Notes under the pieces: model-generated
Databases searched by the model: none
The model's input: the letters and a program-made list of their open reading frames with translations, nothing else
What the model was told of the DNA's origin: nothing
Part shown: piece after piece, positions 23,238 through 33,396 of the stretch
Position numbering within the stretch: the first letter of the stretch is position 1
Layout: each line of letters starts with the position of its first letter
Source of the DNA: Alphaproteobacteria bacterium
Lineage (GTDB): Bacteria > Pseudomonadota > Alphaproteobacteria > Caulobacterales > Caulobacteraceae
Direction: 5' to 3'
Assembly (NCBI GenBank): GCA_018826515.1
Contig: JAHKAM010000021.1
Span: 41,237-105,236 of the forward strand
Length of the DNA stretch: 64,000 nucleotides
Translations under genes and position numbers: made by a program

Positions 23238-24044
23238 TCAGGCCTTGTCGGTCACCGCATAGACCATGATCCCCGTGGCCACGGCCAGGTTCAGACTGTC
23301 GGCGCGGCCGCGCATGGGGATCTTCACATTGACGTCGCAGGCCTCGGCGAGAACGTCGGTCAGGCCGGCCTGCTCGTTGCCCATCAGGATCAGGGCCGGG
23401 TATTCGATGGCGGCGTCATGGTGGCCGACCGTGGCGTCCAGCCGGGTGCCGATCACGCTGCCCGGCCAGGTCTGACGCCAGGCGATGAACTCCGCCGGCG
23501 TCGTCCGGGCGATGGCGACGGCGAAGACCGAGCCCATGGTCGCCCGCACGGCCTCGACCGAGAAGGGATCGACGCAGTCGCCGATCAGGATCCCCCCGCC
23601 GCAGCCCGCCGCATCGGCCGTCCGGATGATGGTGCCGAGGTTGCCGGGATCCCGCACCTGCTCCAGCGCCACCCAGGCCGGGGCCGTGCGCGGCTCGATG
23701 GCGGACAGCGGCGTATAGACCTGATCGAAGACGCCCAGCACGGTCTGCGGGTTATCACGCCGGCTGATCTTCTCGAGGATGGCATGGGTGACGACCACGA
23801 CCTCGCCGCCGGCGGCGCGGGTGGCCTCCCGTGCGCGGTCGAGGATCGGGTGGGGCCGGGCATCCTCGCCGACCAGCAGCAGACGCGGCGCGCGCTGCTG
23901 ATCGAGCGCTTCGCCGATGAATTTGAGCCCCTCGGCGAGGAACCGGCCGGTCGCCTCGCGCTCCTTGCGCATGTGCAGGGCGCGGACGTTCTTGACCGTG
24001 TCATTGGTCAGGGAGGTGATCAGCCGGTCCGTCACGCCGACCAT
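23238..24044 (-). CDS. TrmH/SpoU-family RNA 2'-O-methyltransferase
   Basis: ALEQVRDPGNLGTIIRTADAAG, LILMGNEQAGLTD, KIPMRGRADSLNLAVATGIMVYA motifs of SPOUT methyltransferases. Confidence 0.93.
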   Translation of the reverse strand: MVGVTDRLITSLTNDTVKNVRALHMRKEREATGRFLAEGLKFIGEALDQQRAPRLLLVGEDARPHPILDRAREATRAAGGEVVVVTHAILEKISRRDNPQTVLGVFDQVYTPLSAIEPRTAPAWVALEQVRDPGNLGTIIRTADAAGCGGGILIGDCVDPFSVEAVRATMGSVFAVAIARTTPAEFIAWRQTWPGSVIGTRLDATVGHHDAAIEYPALILMGNEQAGLTDVLAEACDVNVKIPMRGRADSLNLAVATGIMVYAVTDKA

Positions 24045-24922
24045 CGCGCGAAGAAGCTGAGACCGATGGCGCGGCCTTCCGGCCCGTCTTCGGCGAGGGC
24101 CAGCTCGCCCCAGTCGATGACCCCGCCGCGATCCGCGGTCGCCTCGGCCATCAGATGAGCCAGCGAAAGCCCGGAGACGCGGGCCGCATAGGCGTTGAGC
24201 AGCAGGAAGGAGGCGTCGTCCGAGAGCAGGGCGGCGCAGTCCTTCAGCAGGGCCGGCATGTCCTCGAACAGCCGCCAGACCTCGCCGGTCGGACCGCGCC
24301 CGTATTTCGGCGGATCGAGGATGATGCCGTCGTACCTGGAGCCGCGCCGGACCTCGCGGGCGACATATTTGCGCGCGTCCTCGACAATCCAGCGGATCGG
24401 CTTGTCCGCCATCCCGGACAGGGCCGCGTTCTCGCGGGCCCAGGCCACCGACTTCTTGGACGCATCGACATGGGTGACCTCGGCGCCGGCGGCGGCGCAG
24501 GCGAGACTGGCCACGCCGGTGTAGCCGAACAGGTTCAGGATTTTGGGCTGTTTCAGGCGACGAACGCGCCCGTCCAGCCATTCCCAGTTGGCGGCCTGCT
24601 CGGGAAAGAAGGCGAGGTGACGGAACGGCGTGAACCGGCTGGTGAAGCGCACGTCGCGCCACGCCAGCGGGAAGCTGTCGATCGGGTTTCCGGCGAACCG
24701 CCAGCGGCCCGTCTCGTCCTCATCGGTCGGATCGAAGACGGCGTCGGCGGCGTCGAAGGCCGCCGGATCGCGCGGCGACCAGAAGCACTGGGGCTCGGGC
24801 CGGACCACGGTGTGGCGGCCATAGCGCTCGAGTTTTCGGCCGCCGCCGCTGTCCAGCAGGGCGTAATCGGCCCAGGCGCGGGTGACGAGGGTCTCAGGCG
24901 ACGGATTCAGACGCGGCGGCAT
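24032..24922 (-). CDS. Class I SAM-dependent (RlmI-like) rRNA methyltransferase
   Basis: KILNLFGYTGVASLACAAAGAEVTHVDASKKSVAWARENAALSG; ILDPPKYGRGP. Confidence 0.88.
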   Translation of the reverse strand: MPPRLNPSPETLVTRAWADYALLDSGGGRKLERYGRHTVVRPEPQCFWSPRDPAAFDAADAVFDPTDEDETGRWRFAGNPIDSFPLAWRDVRFTSRFTPFRHLAFFPEQAANWEWLDGRVRRLKQPKILNLFGYTGVASLACAAAGAEVTHVDASKKSVAWARENAALSGMADKPIRWIVEDARKYVAREVRRGSRYDGIILDPPKYGRGPTGEVWRLFEDMPALLKDCAALLSDDASFLLLNAYAARVSGLSLAHLMAEATADRGGVIDWGELALAEDGPEGRAIGLSFFARWSA

Positions 24923-26312
24923 GACCCGCTGATAGGCGGAGAGGCGCGGTCACGTCCAGCGCGTCGTAGGTTTCACCTTCGGAGACGGCCGCCGGTTGCG
25001 CAGCCGCTTCGCGTCGATGGGGCGTCTTGTCCCAGGTGAAGGGCTCCCGGATCAGGCGCCAGACGGCATGGACGAAGGCGAGCGACAGCAGGGCCCAGTA
25101 GGCCGGCGCCTTGAGCATGTCTGTGGCGCTGTAGGGCTTGCCGGCGCGCCGCGCGCCGATGGCGCAGGACAACCAGGCCGCGGCGGCCCCGAGCACCAGC
25201 ACACACAGCGCCAGGACCGGCGTGTCCGGCGGCAGGCCGGCGAAGGCCGAGACCAGCACCGCCGCCGCCGCCCAGGCGAGGGTCAGGCCGTGGATCGCCG
25301 CCGAGACCAGTCCGGCCCCCACTGTCATCGTCAGGGCCGCGGCGCCGCGCCAGCCCAGCCGCCAGGGCTGGCGGGTGTGCACGCCCCAGGTCTGGAGGTA
25401 GCCCTTCAGCCAGCGCGTCCTCTGGGGCAGCCAGTGGGCCAGCTCTCCGGGCGGCGTCTCCCAGGTCGGGCGGGAGATGACGCCGAGCGTCCAGCCGAAA
25501 CGCCACAGTCGAAAGCCGAGATCGGCGTCCTCGGTGACGTTCCAGGCATCCCAACCCCCGACCGCGCGCAGGGCCTCGATGCGGAAATGATTGCTGGTTC
25601 CGCCCAGTGGAAATGGCAGGCCCAGCCGCGCCATGCCGGGCAGGGCGGTTTCGAACAGCCCCGCGTATTCCGCGGCGAACTGGCGGTCGAGAAAGCGGGA
25701 GCCGCGATCCGCGCCCTGGCGCGAACGGATGCGGAGCGGGGCCTGGAGACAGGCCAGACGGTCGCCTTGATCCCCGGCGAACCGCGCGGCGGCTTCGCGC
25801 AACTGCAGGGGGTCGGGGTCGTCCTCGGCGTCATAGACGGTCAGCAGCTCGCCTGTGGCATGGGTCAGCGCATGGTTGAGGGCGCGCGGCTTGGTCTGCG
25901 GCCGGCCGGGCGGGGTCACCAGGACCTCCAGCCAGTCGGGACGGGGCGCGGCGAGCGCCGCGGAGATGGTGTCGTGATCGTGGGCTTCGAGCACCAGCAG
26001 GCCCTGCAGTCGGTCCGGCGGATAGTCGATCTGCGAGAGGCGCCCGACCAGCTGTTCAACGATGTCCGCCTCGTCGTGCAGGGCCGCCAGAATGGTGTAG
26101 CGCGGCCAGCGTGCCGGGGCTTCAGGCTCGGGCGCAGGCGTGGCGCTCACGATGATCAGGGCGATCCGCCAGGTCGCCATGGCCAGAAAGGCGAAGGCGG
26201 CCGCGGTGACGAGCCCGTAGGCGGTCATTTGGGGCTGAAACCAGAGGGCGAGGCCGAAGCCCCCCGCGAGCGCCGCGACGGCCAGGTGCTGGACCGGGGC
26301 AAGATCCTGCAT
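24894..26312 (-). CDS. Membrane glycosyltransferase family 2 (start 26312 or 26402)
   Basis: PRYTILAALHDEADIVEQLVGRLSQIDYP, LLTVYDAEDDPDP, NVTEDADLGFRLWRFG, PQRTRWLKGYLQTW; flanking TM segments. Confidence 0.9.
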   Translation of the reverse strand: MQDLAPVQHLAVAALAGGFGLALWFQPQMTAYGLVTAAAFAFLAMATWRIALIIVSATPAPEPEAPARWPRYTILAALHDEADIVEQLVGRLSQIDYPPDRLQGLLVLEAHDHDTISAALAAPRPDWLEVLVTPPGRPQTKPRALNHALTHATGELLTVYDAEDDPDPLQLREAAARFAGDQGDRLACLQAPLRIRSRQGADRGSRFLDRQFAAEYAGLFETALPGMARLGLPFPLGGTSNHFRIEALRAVGGWDAWNVTEDADLGFRLWRFGWTLGVISRPTWETPPGELAHWLPQRTRWLKGYLQTWGVHTRQPWRLGWRGAAALTMTVGAGLVSAAIHGLTLAWAAAAVLVSAFAGLPPDTPVLALCVLVLGAAAAWLSCAIGARRAGKPYSATDMLKAPAYWALLSLAFVHAVWRLIREPFTWDKTPHRREAAAQPAAVSEGETYDALDVTAPLRLSAGHAAASESVA

Positions 26313-26491
26313 GGCCGCGCTCTGTTCGAACGGCGGCCCATATCGCGCGGCGTCGCGCCGGCGATCGTCCAGATCGCTGAACCCACCCCGTTGCACCACC
26401 AAGGGTTACCTCGGCGATTCGCGTCCGGCAAGTGGTTGGCGTGGGGCCGGGATTGCCGCTATTCAGGGTGCGGACGTCCGGAGTTCCCCGC

Positions 26492-27124
26492 GTGACCCTC
26501 GCCCCGCCACTGACCCTGCGTTCGCAACGCAAGCCCAAGGGCGAAGGCCATGCGCGCCGGGCGGAAATCCTCGCCGCCGCCGAGCGCATCTTCGTCGAGC
26601 ACGGCTATGAGGGGGCGACGATCCGCAAGATCGCGGACGAGGTCGGCCTGTCCTCAACGGCGCTCTACATGCATTTCGCCGAAAAGGGCGAGATCCTTCA
26701 CGAGATTTGCCGGCAGGCCTTCGCGGCCCTGCTGGAGATGAACCAGACGATCGCGGCTGAGCCCGGGGGGCCGGAGGCGCGGCTACGGCGGATGCTGCGC
26801 GCCTATGTCGAGTTCGGCTTCGCCAACCCCAACGCCTATCGGCTGATCTATATGACCCGGCCGGTTGAGCTTCAGCACGGCGCCCTGTCGGCGGCGCAGG
26901 AACTGGGCGGCTCGTTGTACCGGTCGTTCGAGGAGGTGGTCGAGGACGCCGAGGCGGCCGGACTGCTGCGGGGCGACGCCCGCACGACCGCCCAGGCGCT
27001 GTGGGCCGGGAGCCATGGCGTGGTCTCGCTGGTGATCACCAAGCCCTATTTCGACTGGGTCGAGCGGGAGACCCTGGTGACCACCCTGCTGGAGGGGTTG
27101 TTCGCGGGCCTGCTGAAACCGTGA
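26492..27124 (+). CDS. TetR/AcrR family transcriptional regulator
   Basis: RAEILAAAERIFVEHGYEGATIRKIADEVGLSSTALYMHFAEKGEIL. Confidence 0.92.
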   Translation: MTLAPPLTLRSQRKPKGEGHARRAEILAAAERIFVEHGYEGATIRKIADEVGLSSTALYMHFAEKGEILHEICRQAFAALLEMNQTIAAEPGGPEARLRRMLRAYVEFGFANPNAYRLIYMTRPVELQHGALSAAQELGGSLYRSFEEVVEDAEAAGLLRGDARTTAQALWAGSHGVVSLVITKPYFDWVERETLVTTLLEGLFAGLLKP

Positions 27125-27918
27125 GGCGGCTGGCGGGGGCGCTGGCCGGGATGGCGGTGCTGGGGACCGGGGCCGCCGAGGCCCGGCCGTTGCGGGTCAT
27201 GGCGCTGGATCAGTGCGCGGATCAATATGTGCTGGCGCTGAGGCCCGACGCCGAGCTGGGCCTGTCGCCGCGCGCGGATGACCCGGATGCGTGGATGCGC
27301 GAGGCGGCGGCGGGCCATCGTCGGGTGCGGCCCACGCTGGAAGCCGCCATCGCCTTCCGGCCCGATGTGGTGGTGCGATACTGGGGCGGCGAGCCGCGAC
27401 TGCTGGCCCGGCTGCAGGCCTCCGGGGAGCAGGTTGTGACAATAGACGACGCCACGGATTTCAATGGCGTGAGAGCCAATCTTCGTAATGTGTCAGAGGC
27501 CTTGGGAGCCGAAGCCCGGGGCGAGGCGCTGACGGCGCGCATGGATGCGACGCTGCGGCGCGCGGCGCCCGACCCGGCGGGGCCCCGAAGATCGGCCCTG
27601 TATCTGACGGCGGGCGGATTCACGGCGGGCGAGGGGACGCTGATCGGCGCCATCCTCGGCGCCGCCGGCTTCGCCAATGCGGCGGCGGGGCCGCTCTTCG
27701 CACCGGTCAGCGTGGAACGCATCGCCCTGGTTCCACCGACACGCTTCGTGCTGGGCTTCTTCGATCAGGTGCGGAGCGACTGGCGTGGACCCGGGCGGCA
27801 CCCCGTCGTGCGGCGGGCGGCGAGAGGACGGGTGGCGGCGCGCCTGCCCGCGGCGGCCCTGACCTGTCCGGCCTGGTTCGCGGCGGATGCGGCCGAGATG
27901 CTGAAGGACGGCGCATGA
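27121..27918 (+). CDS. ABC transporter periplasmic substrate-binding protein (BtuF/FepB-like)
   Basis: Signal-like N-terminus; RVMALDQCADQYVLALRPDAELGLS; RPDVVVRYWGGEPRLLARLQASGEQVVTI; GTG start overlapping TetR stop. Confidence 0.8.
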   Translation: MRRLAGALAGMAVLGTGAAEARPLRVMALDQCADQYVLALRPDAELGLSPRADDPDAWMREAAAGHRRVRPTLEAAIAFRPDVVVRYWGGEPRLLARLQASGEQVVTIDDATDFNGVRANLRNVSEALGAEARGEALTARMDATLRRAAPDPAGPRRSALYLTAGGFTAGEGTLIGAILGAAGFANAAAGPLFAPVSVERIALVPPTRFVLGFFDQVRSDWRGPGRHPVVRRAARGRVAARLPAAALTCPAWFAADAAEMLKDGA

Positions 27919-28904
27919 GCGGGCCGTCGCGGCTGACGCTGGCGCTGGCGGGCCTGATCGCCGTCGCCTCGGTGACGGGGGTCCTGCTGGGCGAGAGCGC
28001 CTTCAGCATGACCCAGTTGGGACAGGCCTTCACAGAGACCGGCTCGGGTCCGGCCGAGGTGCTGTGGCAGGTGCGGGCGCCGCGCGTGATGACGGCCCTG
28101 ATGGTCGGCGCGGCGCTGGGGCTTTCGGGCGCCGTGATGCAGGGGCTGTTGCGCAATCCGCTGGCGGATCCGGGCGTGCTGGGGGTGTCGGCGGCGGCGG
28201 CGCTGGCGGCGGCGGCCGCGATCGTGCTCGGCGCTGCGGCGGTTCCCGGCGCGGTAGAGATCTCGGCCCTGATCGGCGCCGGGCTGGCCGGAGGGCTGCT
28301 GATCCTGTTCTCGGCCCGGGTGCGGTCGCCCGAGGCGCTGATCCTGTTCGGCGTGGCCGTGTCCAGTTTCGCCGGCGCGGCCACGGCCCTGATCTTCAAC
28401 CTGTCGCCGTCGCCGATCGCCACGGCCGAGGTGATGAACTGGCTGCTGGGTTCGGTGCAGAACCGCAGCTGGATCGACGTAGCCTGGGTGACGCCGGCGG
28501 TTCTGGTCGCCGGCGCGATGGCGGCGCTGGCGGCGCCGGGCCTGAGAATGCTGAGCCTCGGCGAGGAGACGGCGCGCACCTCGGGCCTGCCGATGGCGCG
28601 CCTTCGGCTGCTGGCCCTGCTGGCCACGGCGCTGGCGACCGGGGCGGCGGTGGCGGTAGCGGGGGTGATCGGCTTCGTCGGTCTGGCGGCGCCGCATCTG
28701 GTGCGCAGCGCGGTGCGGGGCGACCCGGGGCGGCTGCTGCTGCCCTCAGCCCTGGCGGGCGGGCTGATGCTGGTGGTCGCGGACCTGCTGGCGCGGATGA
28801 CGCCGACGGATCAGGAGCTGAAGCTGGGCGTGTTCACGGCCCTGGTCGGGGCGCCCCTGTTCGCCCTGATCGCTTGGCGGGCGGCGCGCGAGTGGCGGCT
28901 GTGA
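27915..28904 (+). CDS. Iron-siderophore/cobalamin-type ABC transporter permease (FecCD/BtuC family)
   Basis: RAPRVMTALMVGAALGLSGAVMQGLLRNPLADPGVLGVSAAAALAAAAAI; GFVGLAAPHLVRSAVRGD. Confidence 0.92.
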   Translation: MSGPSRLTLALAGLIAVASVTGVLLGESAFSMTQLGQAFTETGSGPAEVLWQVRAPRVMTALMVGAALGLSGAVMQGLLRNPLADPGVLGVSAAAALAAAAAIVLGAAAVPGAVEISALIGAGLAGGLLILFSARVRSPEALILFGVAVSSFAGAATALIFNLSPSPIATAEVMNWLLGSVQNRSWIDVAWVTPAVLVAGAMAALAAPGLRMLSLGEETARTSGLPMARLRLLALLATALATGAAVAVAGVIGFVGLAAPHLVRSAVRGDPGRLLLPSALAGGLMLVVADLLARMTPTDQELKLGVFTALVGAPLFALIAWRAAREWRL

Positions 28905-29701
28905 CGGCCTATCTGACGATGTGGGACGCGGACGCCAGCCTGGGCGGCCGCACCGTCCTGGACGGCGCCGACGTGCTGGCGGACAGGGGCGAACTGACAG
29001 CGGTCGTCGGCCCGAACGGAGCCGGCAAGACCAGCCTCATACGCGCCTTCGCGGGCCTGCTCCCGCTGACCAGAGGCGTCGTCCGGCTGCAGGGGGACGA
29101 CGTGACCACCCTGTCGGCGCGCGCGCGGGCGCAGCGCGTCGCCTATCTGCCGCAGGAGCGGCGGGTCGCCTGGAACCTGCCGGCCGTCGAGGTCGCGGCG
29201 CTGGGGGCGCCCTTCCTGACGGCCGCGGACGCCGTGAGGCGGGCGCAGGCCGCGCTGGAGGAGGTGGAGGCCGCGCATCTGGCCGATCGCGGCGTGGCCG
29301 AGATGTCGGGCGGCGAGCGGGCGAGGGTGCTGCTGGCGCGGGTGCTTGCGGCGAACGCGCCGGCGCTGCTCGCCGATGAGCCGACGGCAGGACTGGACCC
29401 CGACGCGCAGTTGATGGTCCTGGAACGGTTGAAGGCGCGGGCCAGGGCGGGGCAGGCGGTGCTGGTCAGCCTTCACGACCTGGCGCTGGCGGCGCGGTTC
29501 GCGGACCGGGTGGTGGTCATGGACGCCGGCGGGGTGGCGGCGCACGCCGCCCCGATGGACGCCCTGACGCCCGAGATCATGGCCCGGGTGTTCGGCCTCG
29601 CCGCGCGCTGGATCGACGGCCCGGACGGCCCCCTGCTGGCGAGCGGTCGCTACTCCGAAGGCTCGCCCGCGGGGGTGCGGACCGCTTCCTCGCCGGCGTA
29701 G
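28901..29701 (+). CDS. ABC transporter ATP-binding protein (FecE/BtuD-like)
   Basis: GPNGAGKTSLIRAFAGLL, MSGGERARVLLARVLA, LLADEPTAGLDP; GTG start overlaps permease stop. Confidence 0.9.
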   Translation: MTAYLTMWDADASLGGRTVLDGADVLADRGELTAVVGPNGAGKTSLIRAFAGLLPLTRGVVRLQGDDVTTLSARARAQRVAYLPQERRVAWNLPAVEVAALGAPFLTAADAVRRAQAALEEVEAAHLADRGVAEMSGGERARVLLARVLAANAPALLADEPTAGLDPDAQLMVLERLKARARAGQAVLVSLHDLALAARFADRVVVMDAGGVAAHAAPMDALTPEIMARVFGLAARWIDGPDGPLLASGRYSEGSPAGVRTASSPA

Positions 29702-31740
29702 GCGGCATAGGGCGTCGGACCCGCCGCCGCGCCGCGGCGCAGGTCGGACGACAGGGTCAGGGGCGCCGAACCGCCATTCAGGCGAGCGCGATAAACCTGC
29801 ATGTTTTCCATGACTCGCATCATATAGTTCCGGGTCTCGGTGAAGGGCGCGCACTCGATGAAGTCGACCGGATCGACCGCGCCGCCGCGCGGATCGCCAC
29901 AGCGGGCGATCCACTGCGGCGGGCGGGCCGGGCCGGCGTTGTAGCCGATGGTCGTCAGCAACATGGAGCCGCCGAACCGGGTGGTCAGATCGCCGAGGTG
30001 GAAGCTGCCCAGGGTCATGTTGAAGTCGGCGTCGTACAGCCGCTCGTCGGAATAGGGCAGGCCGAGCTGACGGGCCACGGCGCGGCCGGTGCCGGGCAGG
30101 AATTGCATCATGCCGCGGGCGTTGGCGTGCGACCGGGCGCGAGGGTCGAAGCTGGATTCCTGGCGGGTGATGGCCTGGGTGAACTCCAGCGGCGCCGCGC
30201 CGGGCACGGCGGGCGGAATCCGGATCGGATACTGGCGCTCGGGCATCAGGAAGCCGCGCTGGCTGGCGGCGCGGCCGACCATCATGGCGGTGAAGCCTTC
30301 ATTGTAGTTGCGCGACAGATCCATCAGCAGGGCCAGACCCTCCGGTCCGGGCAGGTCGTCATCCAGCTGATAGGCGAAGACGCGGAACAGGCTGGTCTCG
30401 CCGGTCTCGCCAAGGATGCGCAGGGCGCGGACCACCTCATTGGCCTCGAAGGCGGCGACGTCGGACCGGGCAGGGACCGGATCGGCGGGCAGGGTGAGGG
30501 TGGTCATCCCGGCCTTCTCGGCGGCCAGCTGGCCGTAGAAGGTCTGGATATGGCGCGCGCCGTCCCGATAGTACTGGACCGCGGCGGGGGTGTTACCCTG
30601 GGCCTCGGCGGCGCGGCCCAGCCAGTAAAGGGCGCGCCCCTGGGTGATCGGGGTCGAGGACATCTGGCGCAGGGCCTCGAAATGGCGCGCGGCGCGGGCC
30701 GGGTCGTTCAGCTTCACCAGCGCGGCCCAGCCGGCGAAGAACTCGCCGTCGACCATCCGCTCGCCGCCGGGGAAGCCGTGACCGGCCATGGCGTCATAGG
30801 CGGCCTGACCGTTGCGGCGCTCGAGGGCGTCGAGGAAATAGTTGCGGCGCTCGCTCCACAGGGTGTTCTGGCCCTCGGTGTGCGACGGCGCCGGGGGCAG
30901 GGCGGCCAGCAGGGCGAAGCCCTCGGACTGGCGGTTCTGCGAACGAAGGATGCGGACCCGTTCCAGCACCACGGCGGGATCCATCGCCTGTGAGGGGCTG
31001 AGGTTGGCGACCACGGCGTCCGGGCTGTAGGCGGTGCGCAGGGTCATGGCCGCCTCGGCCACGGCCTGCCGCTCGGGCGAGACCATCTGCGTCATGGCCC
31101 GGGTCGCCGGGCCGTGCGGCCCGAGCAGCAGCATGTTCAGCCGCGCCTCATGGTCGGCCTGGGTCAGGGCTGAACCCCAGCGGGTCAGGATGCGGGACTG
31201 GGCATCCGCGTCGAATGACCGGGTGCGCCACCACTCCGTGATCAGCCGCCGGGCCTCGTCAGAACGGCCGCGCTGTTCGAGCGCCTCGGCCAGGGCGACG
31301 GCGCCCTGGACCGTCGTCGGCCCGCCGCGGGCGAACAGATTGATCGCCGCGTCCGGCCCGGCATAGCCGCGCTCCAGCGCCCGCTCGGCCGCGGCGGTGC
31401 GGCTGTCGGCGCGGGGCCAGCCGGCGAAGGCGGTGCGGGCGACGGCGAGATCGCTGAACGGCATCTGATCGGCGGACGTGTCCAGCAGGGCCCATTCGAC
31501 CAGTTTGCGCGCGGCGGGATCGCCAATCTGCGCGGCGGCGTTGCGCGCCCCGGCGATGTCGCGCGACCGGGCGGCGGCCAGACCCTGGCGGAAGAGCGCG
31601 GTGTCCTGATCGTTGAGCACGCGCGGCTGATTGCTGACCGGACCCGATGCGACCGCGCTGTAGGGCCGTTCCTGGGGCAGCAGGCTTTCGGGCGCGGGAG
31701 CGAGAAGGGCCAGGACGGCCGCGAGGGTGGCAGCGATCAT
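29650..31740 (-). CDS. Soluble lytic murein transglycosylase (SLT)
   Basis: [58 protein letters not shown]; signal peptide at [19 protein letters not shown]. Confidence 0.92.
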   Translation of the reverse strand: MIAATLAAVLALLAPAPESLLPQERPYSAVASGPVSNQPRVLNDQDTALFRQGLAAARSRDIAGARNAAAQIGDPAARKLVEWALLDTSADQMPFSDLAVARTAFAGWPRADSRTAAAERALERGYAGPDAAINLFARGGPTTVQGAVALAEALEQRGRSDEARRLITEWWRTRSFDADAQSRILTRWGSALTQADHEARLNMLLLGPHGPATRAMTQMVSPERQAVAEAAMTLRTAYSPDAVVANLSPSQAMDPAVVLERVRILRSQNRQSEGFALLAALPPAPSHTEGQNTLWSERRNYFLDALERRNGQAAYDAMAGHGFPGGERMVDGEFFAGWAALVKLNDPARAARHFEALRQMSSTPITQGRALYWLGRAAEAQGNTPAAVQYYRDGARHIQTFYGQLAAEKAGMTTLTLPADPVPARSDVAAFEANEVVRALRILGETGETSLFRVFAYQLDDDLPGPEGLALLMDLSRNYNEGFTAMMVGRAASQRGFLMPERQYPIRIPPAVPGAAPLEFTQAITRQESSFDPRARSHANARGMMQFLPGTGRAVARQLGLPYSDERLYDADFNMTLGSFHLGDLTTRFGGSMLLTTIGYNAGPARPPQWIARCGDPRGGAVDPVDFIECAPFTETRNYMMRVMENMQVYRARLNGGSAPLTLSSDLRRGAAAGPTPYAAYAGEEAVRTPAGEPSE

Positions 31741-31854
31741 TGCGTGTCCGAACTCCATCCGTCGTGGTTGCGGTCGGGCGACCGGCAACCTACCCTCCCG
31801 CGCTTGATATCCGGCGACTGTCGCCCCGATTTCCACGCAGGACCATCTGTCTCA

Positions 31855-32739
31855 ATGACCGCTCCCTTGTTCAAGGGCGTGATCACCGCACTGATCACAC
31901 CACTTCGTGACGGAAAGGTGGACGAAGCCGCCTTCACGCAACTCCTGGAACGCCAGATCGGCGCCGGGATCCATGGCGTCGTGCCGATGGGCACGACCGG
32001 CGAGAGCGCCTCGCTGACCGCCGATGAGCACAAACAGGTGGTCGAACTGTGCGTGCGGGCAGCGGCGGGTCGGGTTCGGGTCATCGCCGGCGCCGGGGCG
32101 TCCGCGACGGACAAGGCCATCGATCTGGTGCGGTTCGCCAAGACGGTCGGGGCGGACGGCGCCCTGGTGGTCACCCCCTATTACAACCGCCCCTCGCAGG
32201 CGGGTCTGGCGCAGCATTTCGAGGCGATCGCCGAGGCGGTCCAGCTGCCGCTGCTGCTCTACAACGTCCCCGGCCGGACCGGGGTGGACCTGGCCAATGA
32301 GACGGTCGCGCGGCTGGCCGCCCATCCGAACGTCGTCGGCATCAAGGACGCCACCGGCGACCTGTCGCGGGTCAGCTGGATGCGGGCCCATATCGGCGGG
32401 CAGTTCGACCTGATCTCGGGCGATGACCCGAGCTACCTCGGCTACCACGCCCAGGGCGGGGTCGGGGTGATCTCCGTGAGCTCCAATGTCGCGCCTGAGG
32501 CGATGGTGGCGATGCATGAGGCGGCGGCGGCGGGCGACTACGCCACGGCGCGCGACTGGCAGGACCGGCTGATCGGCCTGCACAGGGCGCTGTTCCTCGA
32601 CAACTCCCCGGCGCCGACCAAATACGCCCTGTCGCGGCTGGGTCTGTGCAGCGAGGAGATGCGTCTGCCCCTGTCCCTGACGTCTGATGCGGTGAAGCCG
32701 GCCATCGACCGCGCCATGGCGGATGCGGGCCTGGGCTGA
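31855..32739 (+). CDS. dapA: 4-hydroxy-tetrahydrodipicolinate synthase
   Basis: [58 protein letters not shown]. Confidence 0.96.
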   Translation: MTAPLFKGVITALITPLRDGKVDEAAFTQLLERQIGAGIHGVVPMGTTGESASLTADEHKQVVELCVRAAAGRVRVIAGAGASATDKAIDLVRFAKTVGADGALVVTPYYNRPSQAGLAQHFEAIAEAVQLPLLLYNVPGRTGVDLANETVARLAAHPNVVGIKDATGDLSRVSWMRAHIGGQFDLISGDDPSYLGYHAQGGVGVISVSSNVAPEAMVAMHEAAAAGDYATARDWQDRLIGLHRALFLDNSPAPTKYALSRLGLCSEEMRLPLSLTSDAVKPAIDRAMADAGLG

Positions 32740-32761
32740 TGCGGAACCGCAATTTCTCTCA

Positions 32762-32896
32762 CCGCTCATCCCCGCGAAAGCGGGGACCCAGTGCTTTGGG
32801 TGATGGGTCGTTGCGGGCTCAAACGCGGGCGGCCAACCAGTCACCCCGGCGTCAAGCTGGACAGAACTGGGTCCCCGCTTTCGCGGGGATGAGCGG
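32762..32896. repeat. REP/MITE-like inverted repeat element, copy B
   Basis: ccgctcatccccgcgaaagcggggaccc ... gcgtcaagctggacagaactgggtccccgctttcgcggggatgagcgg; same architecture as copy A at 17812-17945. Confidence 0.8.
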
Positions 32897-32913
32897 AATT
32901 GGGGAGCACGCTC

Positions 32914-33384
32914 TTGGCCAGTGAGAAACCCAAGATGAAGATCATCGCCGAGAACCGGCGGGCGAAATTCGACTATTTCCTCGAGGACTACATCGAGGCC
33001 GGCATCATGCTGCTCGGCACCGAGATCAAGGCGTTGCGCGACGGCCGGGCCAATATCGCCGAGAGCTATGCGGCGGTGGAGGGGCGCGAGATCGTGCTCG
33101 TGAACGCCGACATCCCGCCGTACAAACAGGCCAACCGCTTCAATCACGAGCCGCGCCGCCACCGGAAGCTGCTGCTGCACCGCAAGCAGATCGACAAGCT
33201 GATCGGCGCCGTCCAGCGCGACGGCCAGACCATCATTCCGGTCAAGCTGTACCTGAACGAGGCGGGCAAGGCGAAGATCGAGATCGCCCTGGCCAAGGGC
33301 AAGAAGCTGCATGACAAGCGCGAGGCCACGGCCCAGCGCGACTGGCAGCGCGACAAGGCCCGGCTGATGAAGGAGCGGGGATGA
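32914..33384 (+). CDS. smpB: SsrA-binding protein
   Basis: [47 protein letters not shown] or downstream ATG (32935) start. Confidence 0.96.
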   Translation: MASEKPKMKIIAENRRAKFDYFLEDYIEAGIMLLGTEIKALRDGRANIAESYAAVEGREIVLVNADIPPYKQANRFNHEPRRHRKLLLHRKQIDKLIGAVQRDGQTIIPVKLYLNEAGKAKIEIALAKGKKLHDKREATAQRDWQRDKARLMKERG

Positions 33385-33396
33385 ACCCCGTTCCGA

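Noticed and set aside
31852-33312. 486-aa minus-strand ORF spanning dapA, REP copy B and smpB
   Set aside because: Antisense artefact; contains the translated REP element ([19 protein letters not shown]), a common spurious peptide.
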